A stretch of 64,000 nt of DNA from PMG-095 sp049324695. Lineage in GTDB: Bacteria; Myxococcota_A; Polyangia; Polyangiales; Polyangiaceae. Made by a program: the position numbers and the translations under genes. The notes below the pieces were generated by a model that saw only the letters and a program-made list of their open reading frames with translations, was not told the DNA's origin and did not search any database. Of this stretch, positions 8,375-17,379 are shown piece by piece. The DNA lies in assembly GCA_049324695.1 (NCBI GenBank), contig JBMOMJ010000019.1, positions 124,001-188,000 on the forward strand, written 5' to 3'. Every line of letters starts with the position of its first letter. The first letter of the stretch is position 1.

Positions 8375-10003
8375 TCAGGGCTTTTCGGGCTGGTCTGGTT
8401 CCAAGAACGCATAGCGGTAGTCACGCGGCGGTTTCAGATTGTGCTTGATGACGCGCGGTGAAACCCAACGCAAGAGGTGAAACACGCAGCCGGCTTTATC
8501 ATTCGTGCCGGAGCGCCGCGCACCCCCGAACGGTTGCTGCCCAACCACGGCACCGGTCGGCTTGTCATTGATGTAGAAATTGCCGGCGCTGAAGCGGAGC
8601 ATACGCGTGGCTTGCTCGACGGCGGCTGCATCGCGCGCGAAGATCGAACCAGTCAGTGCGTACCGGCTATCTGCGTCGCAGGCACGCAAGACCTCTTCGT
8701 AGCGGTCGTCATCGTAAACCACCATCGCGACTACCGGCCCGAACAGCTCGTCACTGAGTAGGAAGTGCGGAGTCGTGCGCACCTCAATCAACGTCGGTTC
8801 GATGAAGTAGCCTTCAGCGTCGTCAGAACCGCCACCGAACACGATGCGACACGCCGAGTCGTTACGTGCCCGTGCAATCGCCTGGGTAATTCGCTCGAAC
8901 GCCGGCCGGCCGATGACGGCGCCCATGAAACACGAGAAATCGGCTGGATCTCCGATTTTGATGCTACCGAGCAGCTCGACCAAACGCGCTTCGAGCAGGT
9001 GGCTGAGCGAACGCGGAATGTATACACGCGACGCTGCCGAGCACTTTTGCCCTTGGTACTCGAAGCCGCCGCGGGTGATGGCCACCGCGAGCTCCTCGAT
9101 TTCCGCGCTCGCGTGGGCCACGATGAAATCCTTGCCGCCGGTCTCGCCCACCAGGCGCGGATAATTCGCGTAGTGAGGCAGGTTCGTCGCCACGCGCTGA
9201 AACAGCTGCTCGAACACCGCGCTCGAACCGGTGAAGTTGAGCCCAGCAAACGCAGGATGTGACAGCGCCTCCTCGGAGATCTCTCGCGCGTCGCCGATCA
9301 CCAAGTTGATGACACCTTCTGGTAAGCCCGCAGCGCGCAACAGCTCGAACACATGGTGCGCCGACACCAGCGCGTACGGCGATGGCTTCCAAATCACCAC
9401 GTTGCCGAGCAGCGCCGGCGCCGTCGGCAGATTCGCGGCGATGGCGGTGAAGTTGAACGGCGTCACCGCGTAAACGAAGCCTTCGAGCGGGCGAAAATCG
9501 AAGCGATTCTGCTCGAGCGGCAGCGAAATCAAACGCTCTTCGGCGAGACGCTCGGCGAAGTAAGCGTTGAAGCGCAAGAAGTCGATGAGCTCGCAAGCAG
9601 AGTCGATCTCCGCTTGATGTGGGGTCTTGCTCTGACCGAGCAACGTGGCCGCGTTCAACCGCTGTCGCCAAGGACCCGCGGCGAGATCCGCAGCGCGCCG
9701 GAAGATGGCCGCGCGCTCGGCAAGCTCCTTGGCGGCCCAACTGCTCTGCGCGGACAACGCCACATCGATGGCCCGACGTACGTGCGTGCGATCGACGAAC
9801 TCGGCGTGACCGAGCTCCAGCGTATGCCGGTGCGGCGCACGAATCGGTTGGCTGCCGCCGCCACCACAACTGCCGCCGCCCACGCGCGAGCGCAACGTGA
9901 GCACCGTCGAAGACTGGTCTGCGATCTCCGAGCGTAGTGCGGCCCGCTCGACGCTACCGGGGGCGTACGTCAGAACCGGCTCGTTGACGGGCTCCGTCGC
10001 CAC
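8375..10003 (-). CDS. pruA: 1-pyrroline-5-carboxylate dehydrogenase
   Basis: This is an aldehyde-dehydrogenase-superfamily enzyme that oxidises glutamate semialdehyde to glutamate in proline catabolism. The N-terminus reads NEPVLTYAPGS, typical of P5C dehydrogenases. VTPFNFTAIAANLP, the catalytic Cys in YQGQKCSAASRVYIP (near residue 320), GETGGKDF and the C-terminal GQQPFGGARRSGTNDKAG are present. The frame stays open to 10075 but would run into the next lipoprotein gene; GTG 10003 gives the family-typical start. No proline dehydrogenase domain or gene is adjacent. Confidence 0.93.
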   Translation of the reverse strand: MATEPVNEPVLTYAPGSVERAALRSEIADQSSTVLTLRSRVGGGSCGGGGSQPIRAPHRHTLELGHAEFVDRTHVRRAIDVALSAQSSWAAKELAERAAIFRRAADLAAGPWRQRLNAATLLGQSKTPHQAEIDSACELIDFLRFNAYFAERLAEERLISLPLEQNRFDFRPLEGFVYAVTPFNFTAIAANLPTAPALLGNVVIWKPSPYALVSAHHVFELLRAAGLPEGVINLVIGDAREISEEALSHPAFAGLNFTGSSAVFEQLFQRVATNLPHYANYPRLVGETGGKDFIVAHASAEIEELAVAITRGGFEYQGQKCSAASRVYIPRSLSHLLEARLVELLGSIKIGDPADFSCFMGAVIGRPAFERITQAIARARNDSACRIVFGGGSDDAEGYFIEPTLIEVRTTPHFLLSDELFGPVVAMVVYDDDRYEEVLRACDADSRYALTGSIFARDAAAVEQATRMLRFSAGNFYINDKPTGAVVGQQPFGGARRSGTNDKAGCVFHLLRWVSPRVIKHNLKPPRDYRYAFLEPDQPEKP

Positions 10004-10047
10004 TCCCACGAGCGTAGTTCCCCGCGCGCCCCCGCGCGAGCTATTTC

Positions 10048-11025
10048 CTAAGGCGACGCGGCGGCGAAGGCGCAAGCGCTGGCGTCACCGTAGTTCGGCT
10101 GGAACGTAACCGAGTCCGCGTAGTAAACGCGCGCAAAGCTCGTGTCCCAGCACTCGCTACCCGTGACCAGCGGAATCGTGGCGGGCAGATCTCCGCCGGA
10201 AATCGCGAGATCAGCGCGTCCAGCACCGTCAGCGCGCCAGCGGCTCAACACATCGATGTCTTCGAGCTGAGTGGCTTTGCTGGCGTGGGTGTCGGCGTGG
10301 GCGTCGACGCTCAGCGTGCCTGTCCGATCGGCCTTTGCGTCAGAAACGACGTGGATCCAGGCGTCGCTCGCCGGATCGATCTCAGCGCGAATCACGCGCG
10401 GTAGCGCAGCGGGGTTCGCCGCAGGAAGGTCGTGGATGATCTTGACGGTGCCAGAGTCGTCACGGTGCTTTACTGGATCGAGCGCCTTCGCGGCGTCGAG
10501 ATCGATGACGAATTCTCCGTCCCCATGCCGCGAATCGAGTCGGCCGTAACCTTTGCCGACGAGCACCGCCAGATAGTCGCTCTCAGCCGTGGAAGCGCGC
10601 GGCCTTCCTTCCAGGCGGTAGTCGTAAACGCCGTCCGCGCTGCGCTGAACGCGAAGGCGATAGGCGACGGGATCGAGAGCGTCTGTGTACGGTCCCCACT
10701 CGGCGTAGTCGGCGCCTACGGAGCTCGGCGGCGTGTGCACGACCAACCAAAGCCCCGTGAGCACGTCGCGTGTCACGACGTTCACGCCATCGCGCACGTT
10801 GCGCGTGAACGCGTACCATTCGGCCGGCTGAGCCGAGCCGTTGCCGGTAGCGAGGGTCTTGCTGCCCGACGAGTCCTGTTCAGGCCCGCTCACGCTCACG
10901 TGGTTCGCTTGCGGCAGCACGGCGCGGTACTCGGAAACGTCGTCCGTTTTCTCGAGCGCGCAGCCGGTGAAGGCCCAAAGCGAAGCCAAGAAAGCGATGT
11001 GGGGCAAAGTCGTCCGTCGAGTCAT
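10048..11025 (-). CDS. hypothetical lipoprotein
   Basis: This 325-residue protein has a signal peptide with the lipobox FTGCAL (Cys near residue 22). The mature part is rich in Asp, Ala and Val with likely beta strands. I recognise no domain. A good GGAGG ribosome site lies at 11035-11039 (minus strand), nine bases before the ATG. It ends 44 bases before the pruA start, so the two may be one transcription unit. Confidence 0.65.
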   Translation of the reverse strand: MTRRTTLPHIAFLASLWAFTGCALEKTDDVSEYRAVLPQANHVSVSGPEQDSSGSKTLATGNGSAQPAEWYAFTRNVRDGVNVVTRDVLTGLWLVVHTPPSSVGADYAEWGPYTDALDPVAYRLRVQRSADGVYDYRLEGRPRASTAESDYLAVLVGKGYGRLDSRHGDGEFVIDLDAAKALDPVKHRDDSGTVKIIHDLPAANPAALPRVIRAEIDPASDAWIHVVSDAKADRTGTLSVDAHADTHASKATQLEDIDVLSRWRADGAGRADLAISGGDLPATIPLVTGSECWDTSFARVYYADSVTFQPNYGDASACAFAAASP

Positions 11026-11288
11026 GCTGGTGTTCCTCCGTCGCGAGCCTCATTGGTTTCAAGGAGCGGACCAAGTCGCCTCGCTGGCTGCCGCGCCGCA
11101 TTTCGCGCCGAATCCGTTGCACGACCGGCACAGGCGTGAACTCGCGTTCCCAGAGCTTCGAGAACCGAAAGCCACTCGACGCAATTATCCGCACACACGA
11201 GCGCACATCGAACGCCGATACATCTCGCGGCGTGCGCTGAGAATTGCGTGGGCGCCAGCGTGCTCCTGCTCATAGACTCAGCAGATCC
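11026..11288. other. divergent intergenic region
   Basis: These 263 bases separate the minus-strand lipoprotein gene from the plus-strand kinase gene and must hold both promoters. The only element I can name is the GGAGG site for the lipoprotein gene. No strong -35/-10 pair or RNA structure stands out. Confidence 0.4.
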
Positions 11289-14200
11289 ATGCACGCGCGC
11301 CCGAACCCAGTCGAAGCACTGGCCTCACTCATTCGCCAGGAGTCGGCGGCGGAACGTAGGGCGAGCTGGCGTCAGGCCATCACGGCGCTGGGACACGGCG
11401 CGGCCGCAGGTCTGGCCAGCGCGCCCCCGCTCGAGGGCATGGCTCAGGAGATCATCGCGCGCGCCGCAGAAATTGCGATTGACGTTGGGCTCGCCGACGA
11501 TTTGGATTGGCTTGGGCCGGGCCCCGCAGCCGTGGCGCTCTACGAGATCACGGCGGCACTGCCTCCGGGCAAGACGCGTCGCGAGCTCGGGCGACGTGTG
11601 TTTGCGCGGCTCTACCAAGGCACCGCCTCGACGTTTGCGACGGTCGCGGCGCGCATGGCGCTGACTTCGGCGCGGCCCTTCGAGCCATCCACGTTGCGAG
11701 CGCGCGTCAGCTTGCTCTTCGACTTGCCAATTGGCTCGAACGTGAACGCCGATCCACTGGCGCTCACGCTAGTGACCCGCCGCGAGCTTTCGGAGCGCTG
11801 GGTCGAACAGAATAAAACCGGAACGCTGCCTGCCCGGCGCCTCGCGGCGAAGCTCATCGAGCACGCGGCGCGTGAAGCCGTCTCGCGTTATCACCAAGGC
11901 GATTCGGAGCCGCGCGAGGTGTTGTCGAGCGAACGCCTGCGCAGCACCATCGCCACGCTGCTCGCGGATCGTGAGCCGCTAGTTTGGCGGCACGTGGCTG
12001 TAGCGCGCGGCCTGCTCGCCAGCGTCGACAACCGCCTACGCGAAGAAATCGAGCAATCGTTGGATCCGGCGCTGTCGCCGACGGAGTGGCGGCGCGGCGG
12101 GGTGTCGCTGTTTGCGCTGACCGCGGGCGATCCGGATGGCGCGCTGCCGAGCTGCCGCAACCTGCTGACGAGCCCGCTATTCGAGCTAGATCGCGGCTTG
12201 CCGGCGGCGTTGGTCTTGGGGTTACCGCGAGTGATAGAAGCCGAGCCGGACGCAGCCGACGAGCTGCTCGGTGGCTTGGCAGCGACGCAGCGACCCGACG
12301 TCGCGGAAGCCGTGGCGGCGTTGCTCTCCGACGTGCGCAACCCGAATTTCGGATTGGGCGTCGCGCGCAGCTTGCGGCAAATGTTGCTGCCCCGTGTGGA
12401 GCACCAAAACTCGGTGATGCGCGCTGTCGCCGAACGCACGCTGCGACAACTGGATCGCGAAGAAGACGAGAGTGACGTACTCTGCCTGGTTCGTAAAGCG
12501 CTGCTCGCATACGAAAGCCAGGGAGCCAAGGAAGCGTTCGAGATCGCTTCGGTCGCCGTGAAGGCTTTGGGCCGCGCGATGGACTTCGTCTCCATCAACG
12601 ATGCACACGACGAGCAGGTGCTGCCCTATGTGCTCGGCACGCTGAACGACATCGACGGCGCCGCCCTCGAGCGACCACGCCTCAGCGATCTGTTGTTGCT
12701 CGGGCGGCGGCCGGGCGACACCGACGTGAGCGTGCCCGAAATGGACAAGCTCTACGACCGTCTAGGCCGCTGGATTCTTCACGCCGAAGCCAATCCGCCC
12801 AAGACACGTAGCAACGCGCAAGCGCTCGGTGAGCAGCGTCGGCTCAGAACCTTGCTGCACTTGATGGACGTCGACTGCACACGTCAGGAAGACGACAAGA
12901 AAGTGCAGACGCGCGTTTGCCGCGCCCTTTCGCTCCTGCTCGAGCGCGTGAAAGCCGGGGAAGGCACCCCCGTACACCGCATTGCTTGCGCCGCGTTGGC
13001 GCGCGCTTGCGACGCGGCCGTGCGCGAGGGCATCGCCGAGCCGGCGGACGTGCTGTTGTTGCTGGCCGCGAACCACGACAATCCGGCCAGCTACCGCGCC
13101 ATCGCGGAAGGCTCCACACACCCGGACGTGCGCGGCGTAATCAATGCGTACGCAGAGTTCTTGACGCCGGCGAGCTTCGAAGGCTCCGAGCCGCCGCCGG
13201 AGGTCGCGACGCTGGACGGCGCGCGTGGGGCGACGAGTGAGCACGCTGCGCGCATCGCCGAGCGTGTGCTGCGCTTGAGCCGCGGACTCGGCGCCGGCGG
13301 TGCCTATCGAGGTGAAGCTCTGCGTCGTATCGTGCTGCGACTCGCGCGCTCGCTGGAGCAGGTAGCGCGCGCACGCGGCCAAACGGAGCTATTCGATACG
13401 TCGGGAACTGGCACCGACGTGCTTTCGGACCTCGAAACTGCGCTCGACGAGCTGTCACGCCTGGGGCGCGGTGCACGGCGCCGTTTGATGGGCGAAGATT
13501 CGGCCGACATCGCGGTGGTCACCGAAATCCCCCCGGTTTCGGCGCTGCTCGAACGCTCGGTGCGGGCGGGCGTTCCACCGAACCCCGAGCAGCTCGCGAT
13601 GTCGATCAAGGAAAGCGTCGCGGCGGCTCCCACGCCCATCGGGGACGCGGTCTCGCGCGTACTGCACGGTCTTACGACGTTGCCGCTGGCGGCAGCGAGT
13701 GACGTGTTTGCCATTCCACTCGAGCGCCGACGCACGCAGCTTCCCGACTGGCTGTTGCCGCACCGCACGATTGGCGCCTTCTATGTCGTGCGCGCGCTCG
13801 GCAGCGGCGGCGCGAGCTCCGTGTTTTTGGCGAGGCGCACCGAGGAGCGCAACAATCCCAAAGCCGAAGGTGTTGCGCTCAAGGTGCCGGATTACGATCC
13901 CACCACGGCACGCAGCTTGTCGGAGCAAGAGTTCTTGCAGCTCTTCCGTGAAGAGGCGGGCGCGCTTCTCTCGCTGCCAGACCATCCCAATCTGGCTCGC
14001 TTCGTCACCTTCGACGCGGGTGCCAAACCCAAGCCCATCTTGGTGATGGAACTCATCCGCGGCGCGAGTCTCGATCGCCTGATCCGCTCGCGTTCACTCA
14101 CCACCGAGCGCGCATTCGCTTACATCGACGGGATCCTTGCTGGGCTCGAAGCCATGCACGGCGCTGGCGTTGGTCATCTGGATGTAAAACCGTCGAACGT

Positions 14201-14657
14201 GATCTTGCGCGACGGAGAGGTCCCGGTGCTCGTGGACTTCGGCCTGAGCGGGCGTCACTTGCGGCCCGGCTGCGGCACAGTGGAGTACTCCGCGCCCGAG
14301 GTGCTAGGCATCGTACCGAGCGACTGCGTCGTGTCTCCACTCCCGACCGATGTTTACGCACTCGGCTGCACCGCTTTCGAAGCACTCACCGCCGAGCTGC
14401 TGTTCGACGGCGACGACGAAGCCAGCATCCTGGGCCAACACACCGGGCACGATGGTTGGCCCGCGCGGCTCGCGCCCTTTGCTCACGCCGCCGAGACGCT
14501 GGATCTTGCCAAGCTCATTGCCGCTTGCTTGCGCCGCGACCCGCGTCATCGCCCGAACGTGGGCCAAGCGCGACGCGCGTTCGCCAAGGTCGCAGCCCGT
14601 CTTTCACATGTGAGTTGGCCGCTGGTTCCCACGCGGGCGCAGCGCGCCGCTGGCTGA
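11289..14657 (+). CDS. large protein with C-terminal Ser/Thr kinase domain
   Basis: The product has 1122 residues from the ATG at 11289. About 820 N-terminal residues are helical and Ala/Leu/Arg-rich, with segments that look like HEAT/ARM-type helix pairs, and carry no signal peptide or membrane segment. The last 300 form a Hanks-type kinase: glycine loop LGSGGASSVFLA, lysine in GVALKVP, HLDVKPSNV (near residue 962), VDFGLS and EYSAPEVLG. The catalytic Asp, Asn and DFG are intact, but Leu replaces the usual Arg of HRD, so activation-loop control may differ from RD kinases. Most bacterial kinases of this type have the kinase domain N-terminal. Confidence 0.85.
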   Translation: MHARPNPVEALASLIRQESAAERRASWRQAITALGHGAAAGLASAPPLEGMAQEIIARAAEIAIDVGLADDLDWLGPGPAAVALYEITAALPPGKTRRELGRRVFARLYQGTASTFATVAARMALTSARPFEPSTLRARVSLLFDLPIGSNVNADPLALTLVTRRELSERWVEQNKTGTLPARRLAAKLIEHAAREAVSRYHQGDSEPREVLSSERLRSTIATLLADREPLVWRHVAVARGLLASVDNRLREEIEQSLDPALSPTEWRRGGVSLFALTAGDPDGALPSCRNLLTSPLFELDRGLPAALVLGLPRVIEAEPDAADELLGGLAATQRPDVAEAVAALLSDVRNPNFGLGVARSLRQMLLPRVEHQNSVMRAVAERTLRQLDREEDESDVLCLVRKALLAYESQGAKEAFEIASVAVKALGRAMDFVSINDAHDEQVLPYVLGTLNDIDGAALERPRLSDLLLLGRRPGDTDVSVPEMDKLYDRLGRWILHAEANPPKTRSNAQALGEQRRLRTLLHLMDVDCTRQEDDKKVQTRVCRALSLLLERVKAGEGTPVHRIACAALARACDAAVREGIAEPADVLLLLAANHDNPASYRAIAEGSTHPDVRGVINAYAEFLTPASFEGSEPPPEVATLDGARGATSEHAARIAERVLRLSRGLGAGGAYRGEALRRIVLRLARSLEQVARARGQTELFDTSGTGTDVLSDLETALDELSRLGRGARRRLMGEDSADIAVVTEIPPVSALLERSVRAGVPPNPEQLAMSIKESVAAAPTPIGDAVSRVLHGLTTLPLAAASDVFAIPLERRRTQLPDWLLPHRTIGAFYVVRALGSGGASSVFLARRTEERNNPKAEGVALKVPDYDPTTARSLSEQEFLQLFREEAGALLSLPDHPNLARFVTFDAGAKPKPILVMELIRGASLDRLIRSRSLTTERAFAYIDGILAGLEAMHGAGVGHLDVKPSNVILRDGEVPVLVDFGLSGRHLRPGCGTVEYSAPEVLGIVPSDCVVSPLPTDVYALGCTAFEALTAELLFDGDDEASILGQHTGHDGWPARLAPFAHAAETLDLAKLIAACLRRDPRHRPNVGQARRAFAKVAARLSHVSWPLVPTRAQRAAG

Positions 14658-14749
14658 GCTTTGGCCCTCTGGCCGTCGGCAGCACTTGCTTCCCGCCCAC
14701 ACTGCGCTGGACGCGCCGCACCAGACGGCGCTAGGGAACGCGCACCGAT

Positions 14750-15337
14750 ATGTCTTCACGACGCCTGCTCGCTTGGTTTGGCTTTGCCTCCGCTCTCGCC
14801 GGCTGCAGCGATGACGAGAATCCGAACTCGGTGACGACCGTGCCGCCGCATGTGTTCATCGATGGGATTTTCACCACCAATCCAGGGAGCTCCGTGAGCG
14901 TGCCGCGCCCGCCGGAGCGACAAAGTTTGTCGCCGCTAGAGCTGCCTTGTGACGGGTACCTGGGTGTACGCCTGGCCTACGAAAACTGGGAGCCGAAAGC
15001 TCCTGGCCTCTGCGGAGAGACCGTGAATTGCGGCCACTCGTCGCTCACCCTGTCCTTGGCCGGCGCGAGCCAGTCTCTCGGCGTCGTGGCCACCCCGGCT
15101 TTTTTCACGCTGCTGCCGCGCGAGCCCTGGAATGGCAGCGCGCGGCTCGTAGTGGAGCTGCGCAACGATGCGGGCACCCCTCACTTGGTAGAGCAATCTC
15201 CTGTGCGAGATGAACTCGACATACCGCTCACGCTGGCAGATTGCAGTGCAAACGCGCAAGGCGGAGCCTCGAATGGCGATCCCGATGCCGAAGGGGGCGC
15301 CTCGTCCGCTGGGGGCGGCGCAGGTGGCTCGCAGTGA
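14750..15337 (+). CDS. hypothetical lipoprotein
   Basis: The 195-residue product has a signal peptide ending in the lipobox SALAGC (Cys near residue 19). A central beta-rich domain with three further cysteines follows. The tail is a Gly/Ala/Ser stretch of about 25 residues, like the linkers of other lipoproteins here. The family is not recognised. Confidence 0.6.
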   Translation: MSSRRLLAWFGFASALAGCSDDENPNSVTTVPPHVFIDGIFTTNPGSSVSVPRPPERQSLSPLELPCDGYLGVRLAYENWEPKAPGLCGETVNCGHSSLTLSLAGASQSLGVVATPAFFTLLPREPWNGSARLVVELRNDAGTPHLVEQSPVRDELDIPLTLADCSANAQGGASNGDPDAEGGASSAGGGAGGSQ

Positions 15338-15521
15338 GCGAAGCCACAAAAAGCGAGCGGCAGCCCAGGCGGAGGGGGGGGACACCTTGGGCTGCCGCTG
15401 GTTGAGCCATATTGCACAGAGCGATCCAACGCGCTGTGTTAGTCAATTCAGCAACTTGTAAATGAGCTCGGGCAATGCTCATTTCAGATTTGAAAGATTA
15501 CCTATTTCGTTTTCGAAATAG
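15324..15521. repeat. cluster of inverted repeats (possible terminators or structured RNA)
   Basis: Within 200 bases after the lipoprotein stop there are five dyads. They are GTGGCT/AGCCAC at 15324-15347 over the stop codon; a perfect 12-base pair AGCGGCAGCCCA/TGGGCTGCCGCT (15356-15367 and 15388-15399) with a G-rich loop; CACAGAGCG/CGCGCTGTG (one mismatch, 15415-15438); AAATGAGC/GCTCATTT (15460-15484); and CTATTTCG/CGAAATAG (15502-15521). None is followed by a convincing T-run. The stretch is markedly more AT-rich than the coding DNA around it. It could be a transcription end, a small RNA or regulatory sites for the next operon. Confidence 0.45.
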
Positions 15522-15611
15522 CGAGTCAGTTTAGCTTGCACGAATGTCGAATACGGCGGCATTCGCGAAATCTGGTCTGTCGCCGATTTTCGGTGTAAGT
15601 CAGCCGCCGGC

Positions 15612-16508
15612 GTGCGCAGATTACGAGACATCCGTTCAGACGGCGCCGTCATCATCCAGCAGCGATCGGTGGCTGCCTTGTGTGTACTCTCGTTAGTACC
15701 CGCTGCCGTCATTGCAAGCCTGGCATGGTGGTGGGTGCCCACCTGGAACGGCGGCCGCGGGCTAGTGACCGCCTGCTTGGCGCTGGTCACGCTCGTACTC
15801 CTGCGCCTGGCTTGGACCAGGCAGCGCACCCTTCACGTGCAGCGCGGCAGCGCGCTGACGTGGCACAACGGGCTCGAGAGTGACGATCCGTATGGGCTGA
15901 TATTGCACCAGGGCGATCAACGAGAGCTCCTAATCGAAGCGGAAGATCCGGCGGAGGTGGTGGCGGGCGCACGCCGCATCGCGCGAGAAACGGGCGCGGT
16001 TTTGCTCGGGCCAGATTGGCTCGCAGAACGCTCGCTGACACGCCGCGATCCAGCCAGCGTCAGCGAGACGAGTGAAGAAGCGCTGCTCTGGCCCGCGCAG
16101 CTTCGAACCTCCCGCACTACGTTGTTCGGCGGCCTGTTCGTGCTTTTGGTCTTCATCGGATCGATTAACGCCGAGTCTGAAGTGTCGTTGTTGAGCGCGA
16201 TGTTGCCTCTGCTCGCTGTGGTGCTGGCGTTGGTAATCGCCTGGCAGTTGGCGCGGCTCCGCTTGCGAGTGCATTCCGGGCCGAGCGGCTTGCGCGCCGA
16301 GCGCATTGGCCTTTTCGGTGTGCGTCCGCTGCTCAGTGTGCCATTGGACTCGCTCGGAGATGTGCACGCCCTTGGCCACCCGAGCCATCCCGAGCGTCAT
16401 TTGCTGGTGGAAACGCGGAACGGGCCCGTATCGCTGCCGTGTGCTGAAGCTAGCGCTCGGCGGGTTGCGCGCTTCTGGGGCCGTCGTAGCTCGAGCGGAG
16501 CCGCGTGA
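15612..16508 (+). CDS. hypothetical membrane protein
   Basis: The 298-residue product has two N-terminal membrane helices (SVAALCVLSLVPAAVIA region and GLVTACLALVTLVLL), a soluble segment of about 100 residues, two more helices near residues 175-220, and a C-terminal soluble part. The family is not recognised. Its stop overlaps the start of the next gene (GTGA), so it heads a tightly coupled four-gene cluster ending with a sulfatase-fold lipoprotein. Confidence 0.6.
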   Translation: MRRLRDIRSDGAVIIQQRSVAALCVLSLVPAAVIASLAWWWVPTWNGGRGLVTACLALVTLVLLRLAWTRQRTLHVQRGSALTWHNGLESDDPYGLILHQGDQRELLIEAEDPAEVVAGARRIARETGAVLLGPDWLAERSLTRRDPASVSETSEEALLWPAQLRTSRTTLFGGLFVLLVFIGSINAESEVSLLSAMLPLLAVVLALVIAWQLARLRLRVHSGPSGLRAERIGLFGVRPLLSVPLDSLGDVHALGHPSHPERHLLVETRNGPVSLPCAEASARRVARFWGRRSSSGAA

Positions 16509-17113
16509 GCCGCGCGCTGCGCACGACCAATGCCGCTTGGCGAGCGGCGACGCTCGTCGCCTGCCTGCTCGTTCATGGGCCGGCGAGCGCAGATCCTCCT
16601 CGTGAACGAGCGCCGCGGCCGGAGCTGAGCGCCGAGCCACAAGAGCGTCGGCGCGAAATGCAGGAGCGGCTTCGCGACCGGCTCGAACACCTGCGAGAAC
16701 TGCGCGCGCAGCGACGACGTCGAGACGAGCTCAAGGCGGAGCTCGATCGCGAGCTCAGCAAGGACCACCCGAACGCGGAAGCGCTGAAGCGAAAACTCGA
16801 AGCCTTCGCGCAAACGCGCGACGAACGCCGCCGCGAGCGCCGCACGATTCTGTCGCATCGCTGGGGCGCTTCCGCGGAACGCGCCGAGGTGCGCGAAGAG
16901 CTCGTTCGCCACGCTCGCACGCAAGCTCGCCTCGAACGGCTGCGCTTGGTAGCCGCCACGGAACGCAGCGGCGTCCGCCGCCAGCGGCTGCTGGAACGAA
17001 TCGAGCGCCTCTCGAAGCTCGAAAGTCAGCGACACGAACGCACGATGCAAGCTTTGGTGCCTCCGCCGAGCGCCGCGAGCGCCGCACCACCGGGAAGTGC
17101 AGGCGCGCCATGA
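16505..17113 (+). CDS. periplasmic R/E-rich coiled-coil protein
   Basis: A GTG start overlaps the previous stop by four bases. The 202-residue product has a signal peptide (cleavage likely after HGPASA). About 140 residues follow that are almost entirely Arg, Glu, Leu and Ala and should form long helices or a coiled coil. The tail is Pro/Ala/Ser-rich. The layout resembles small periplasmic helical sensors such as CpxP-type proteins in general form only; there is no motif to support that function. Confidence 0.55.
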   Translation: MSRALRTTNAAWRAATLVACLLVHGPASADPPRERAPRPELSAEPQERRREMQERLRDRLEHLRELRAQRRRRDELKAELDRELSKDHPNAEALKRKLEAFAQTRDERRRERRTILSHRWGASAERAEVREELVRHARTQARLERLRLVAATERSGVRRQRLLERIERLSKLESQRHERTMQALVPPPSAASAAPPGSAGAP

Positions 17114-17379
17114 GCGTTCGCACACGCATCGCCCTGCTAATGTTGATTGCCGCGGCCTGCCGCTCACGCAACGATGCCGCACCCCCAAGCCCAGCCCCGA
17201 GTGCTCCGAGCGTCCCCGCGTCGACATCGGCGGCGCTACCTCCGACTGCGGCGCCACGCGCCGAGCCTCCGGCTTTACCCACCCTCGAAGACTTCGAAGA
17301 AAGCGCCAGCCAGGAGATCAGCGGAAAGAACCTGGAGCAGGAACTCGACAAGTTGGAACGAGAGCTCACGAAGCCATGA
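17110..17379 (+). CDS. small lipoprotein
   Basis: This 89-residue protein starts at an ATGA overlap with the upstream gene and ends at an ATGA overlap with the downstream sulfatase-fold gene. The signal peptide ends in the lipobox LIAAAC (Cys near residue 17). A Pro/Ala/Ser-rich stretch follows, then a charged helix (NLEQELDKLERELTK). No family is recognised. Confidence 0.55.
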   Translation: MSVRTRIALLMLIAAACRSRNDAAPPSPAPSAPSVPASTSAALPPTAAPRAEPPALPTLEDFEESASQEISGKNLEQELDKLERELTKP

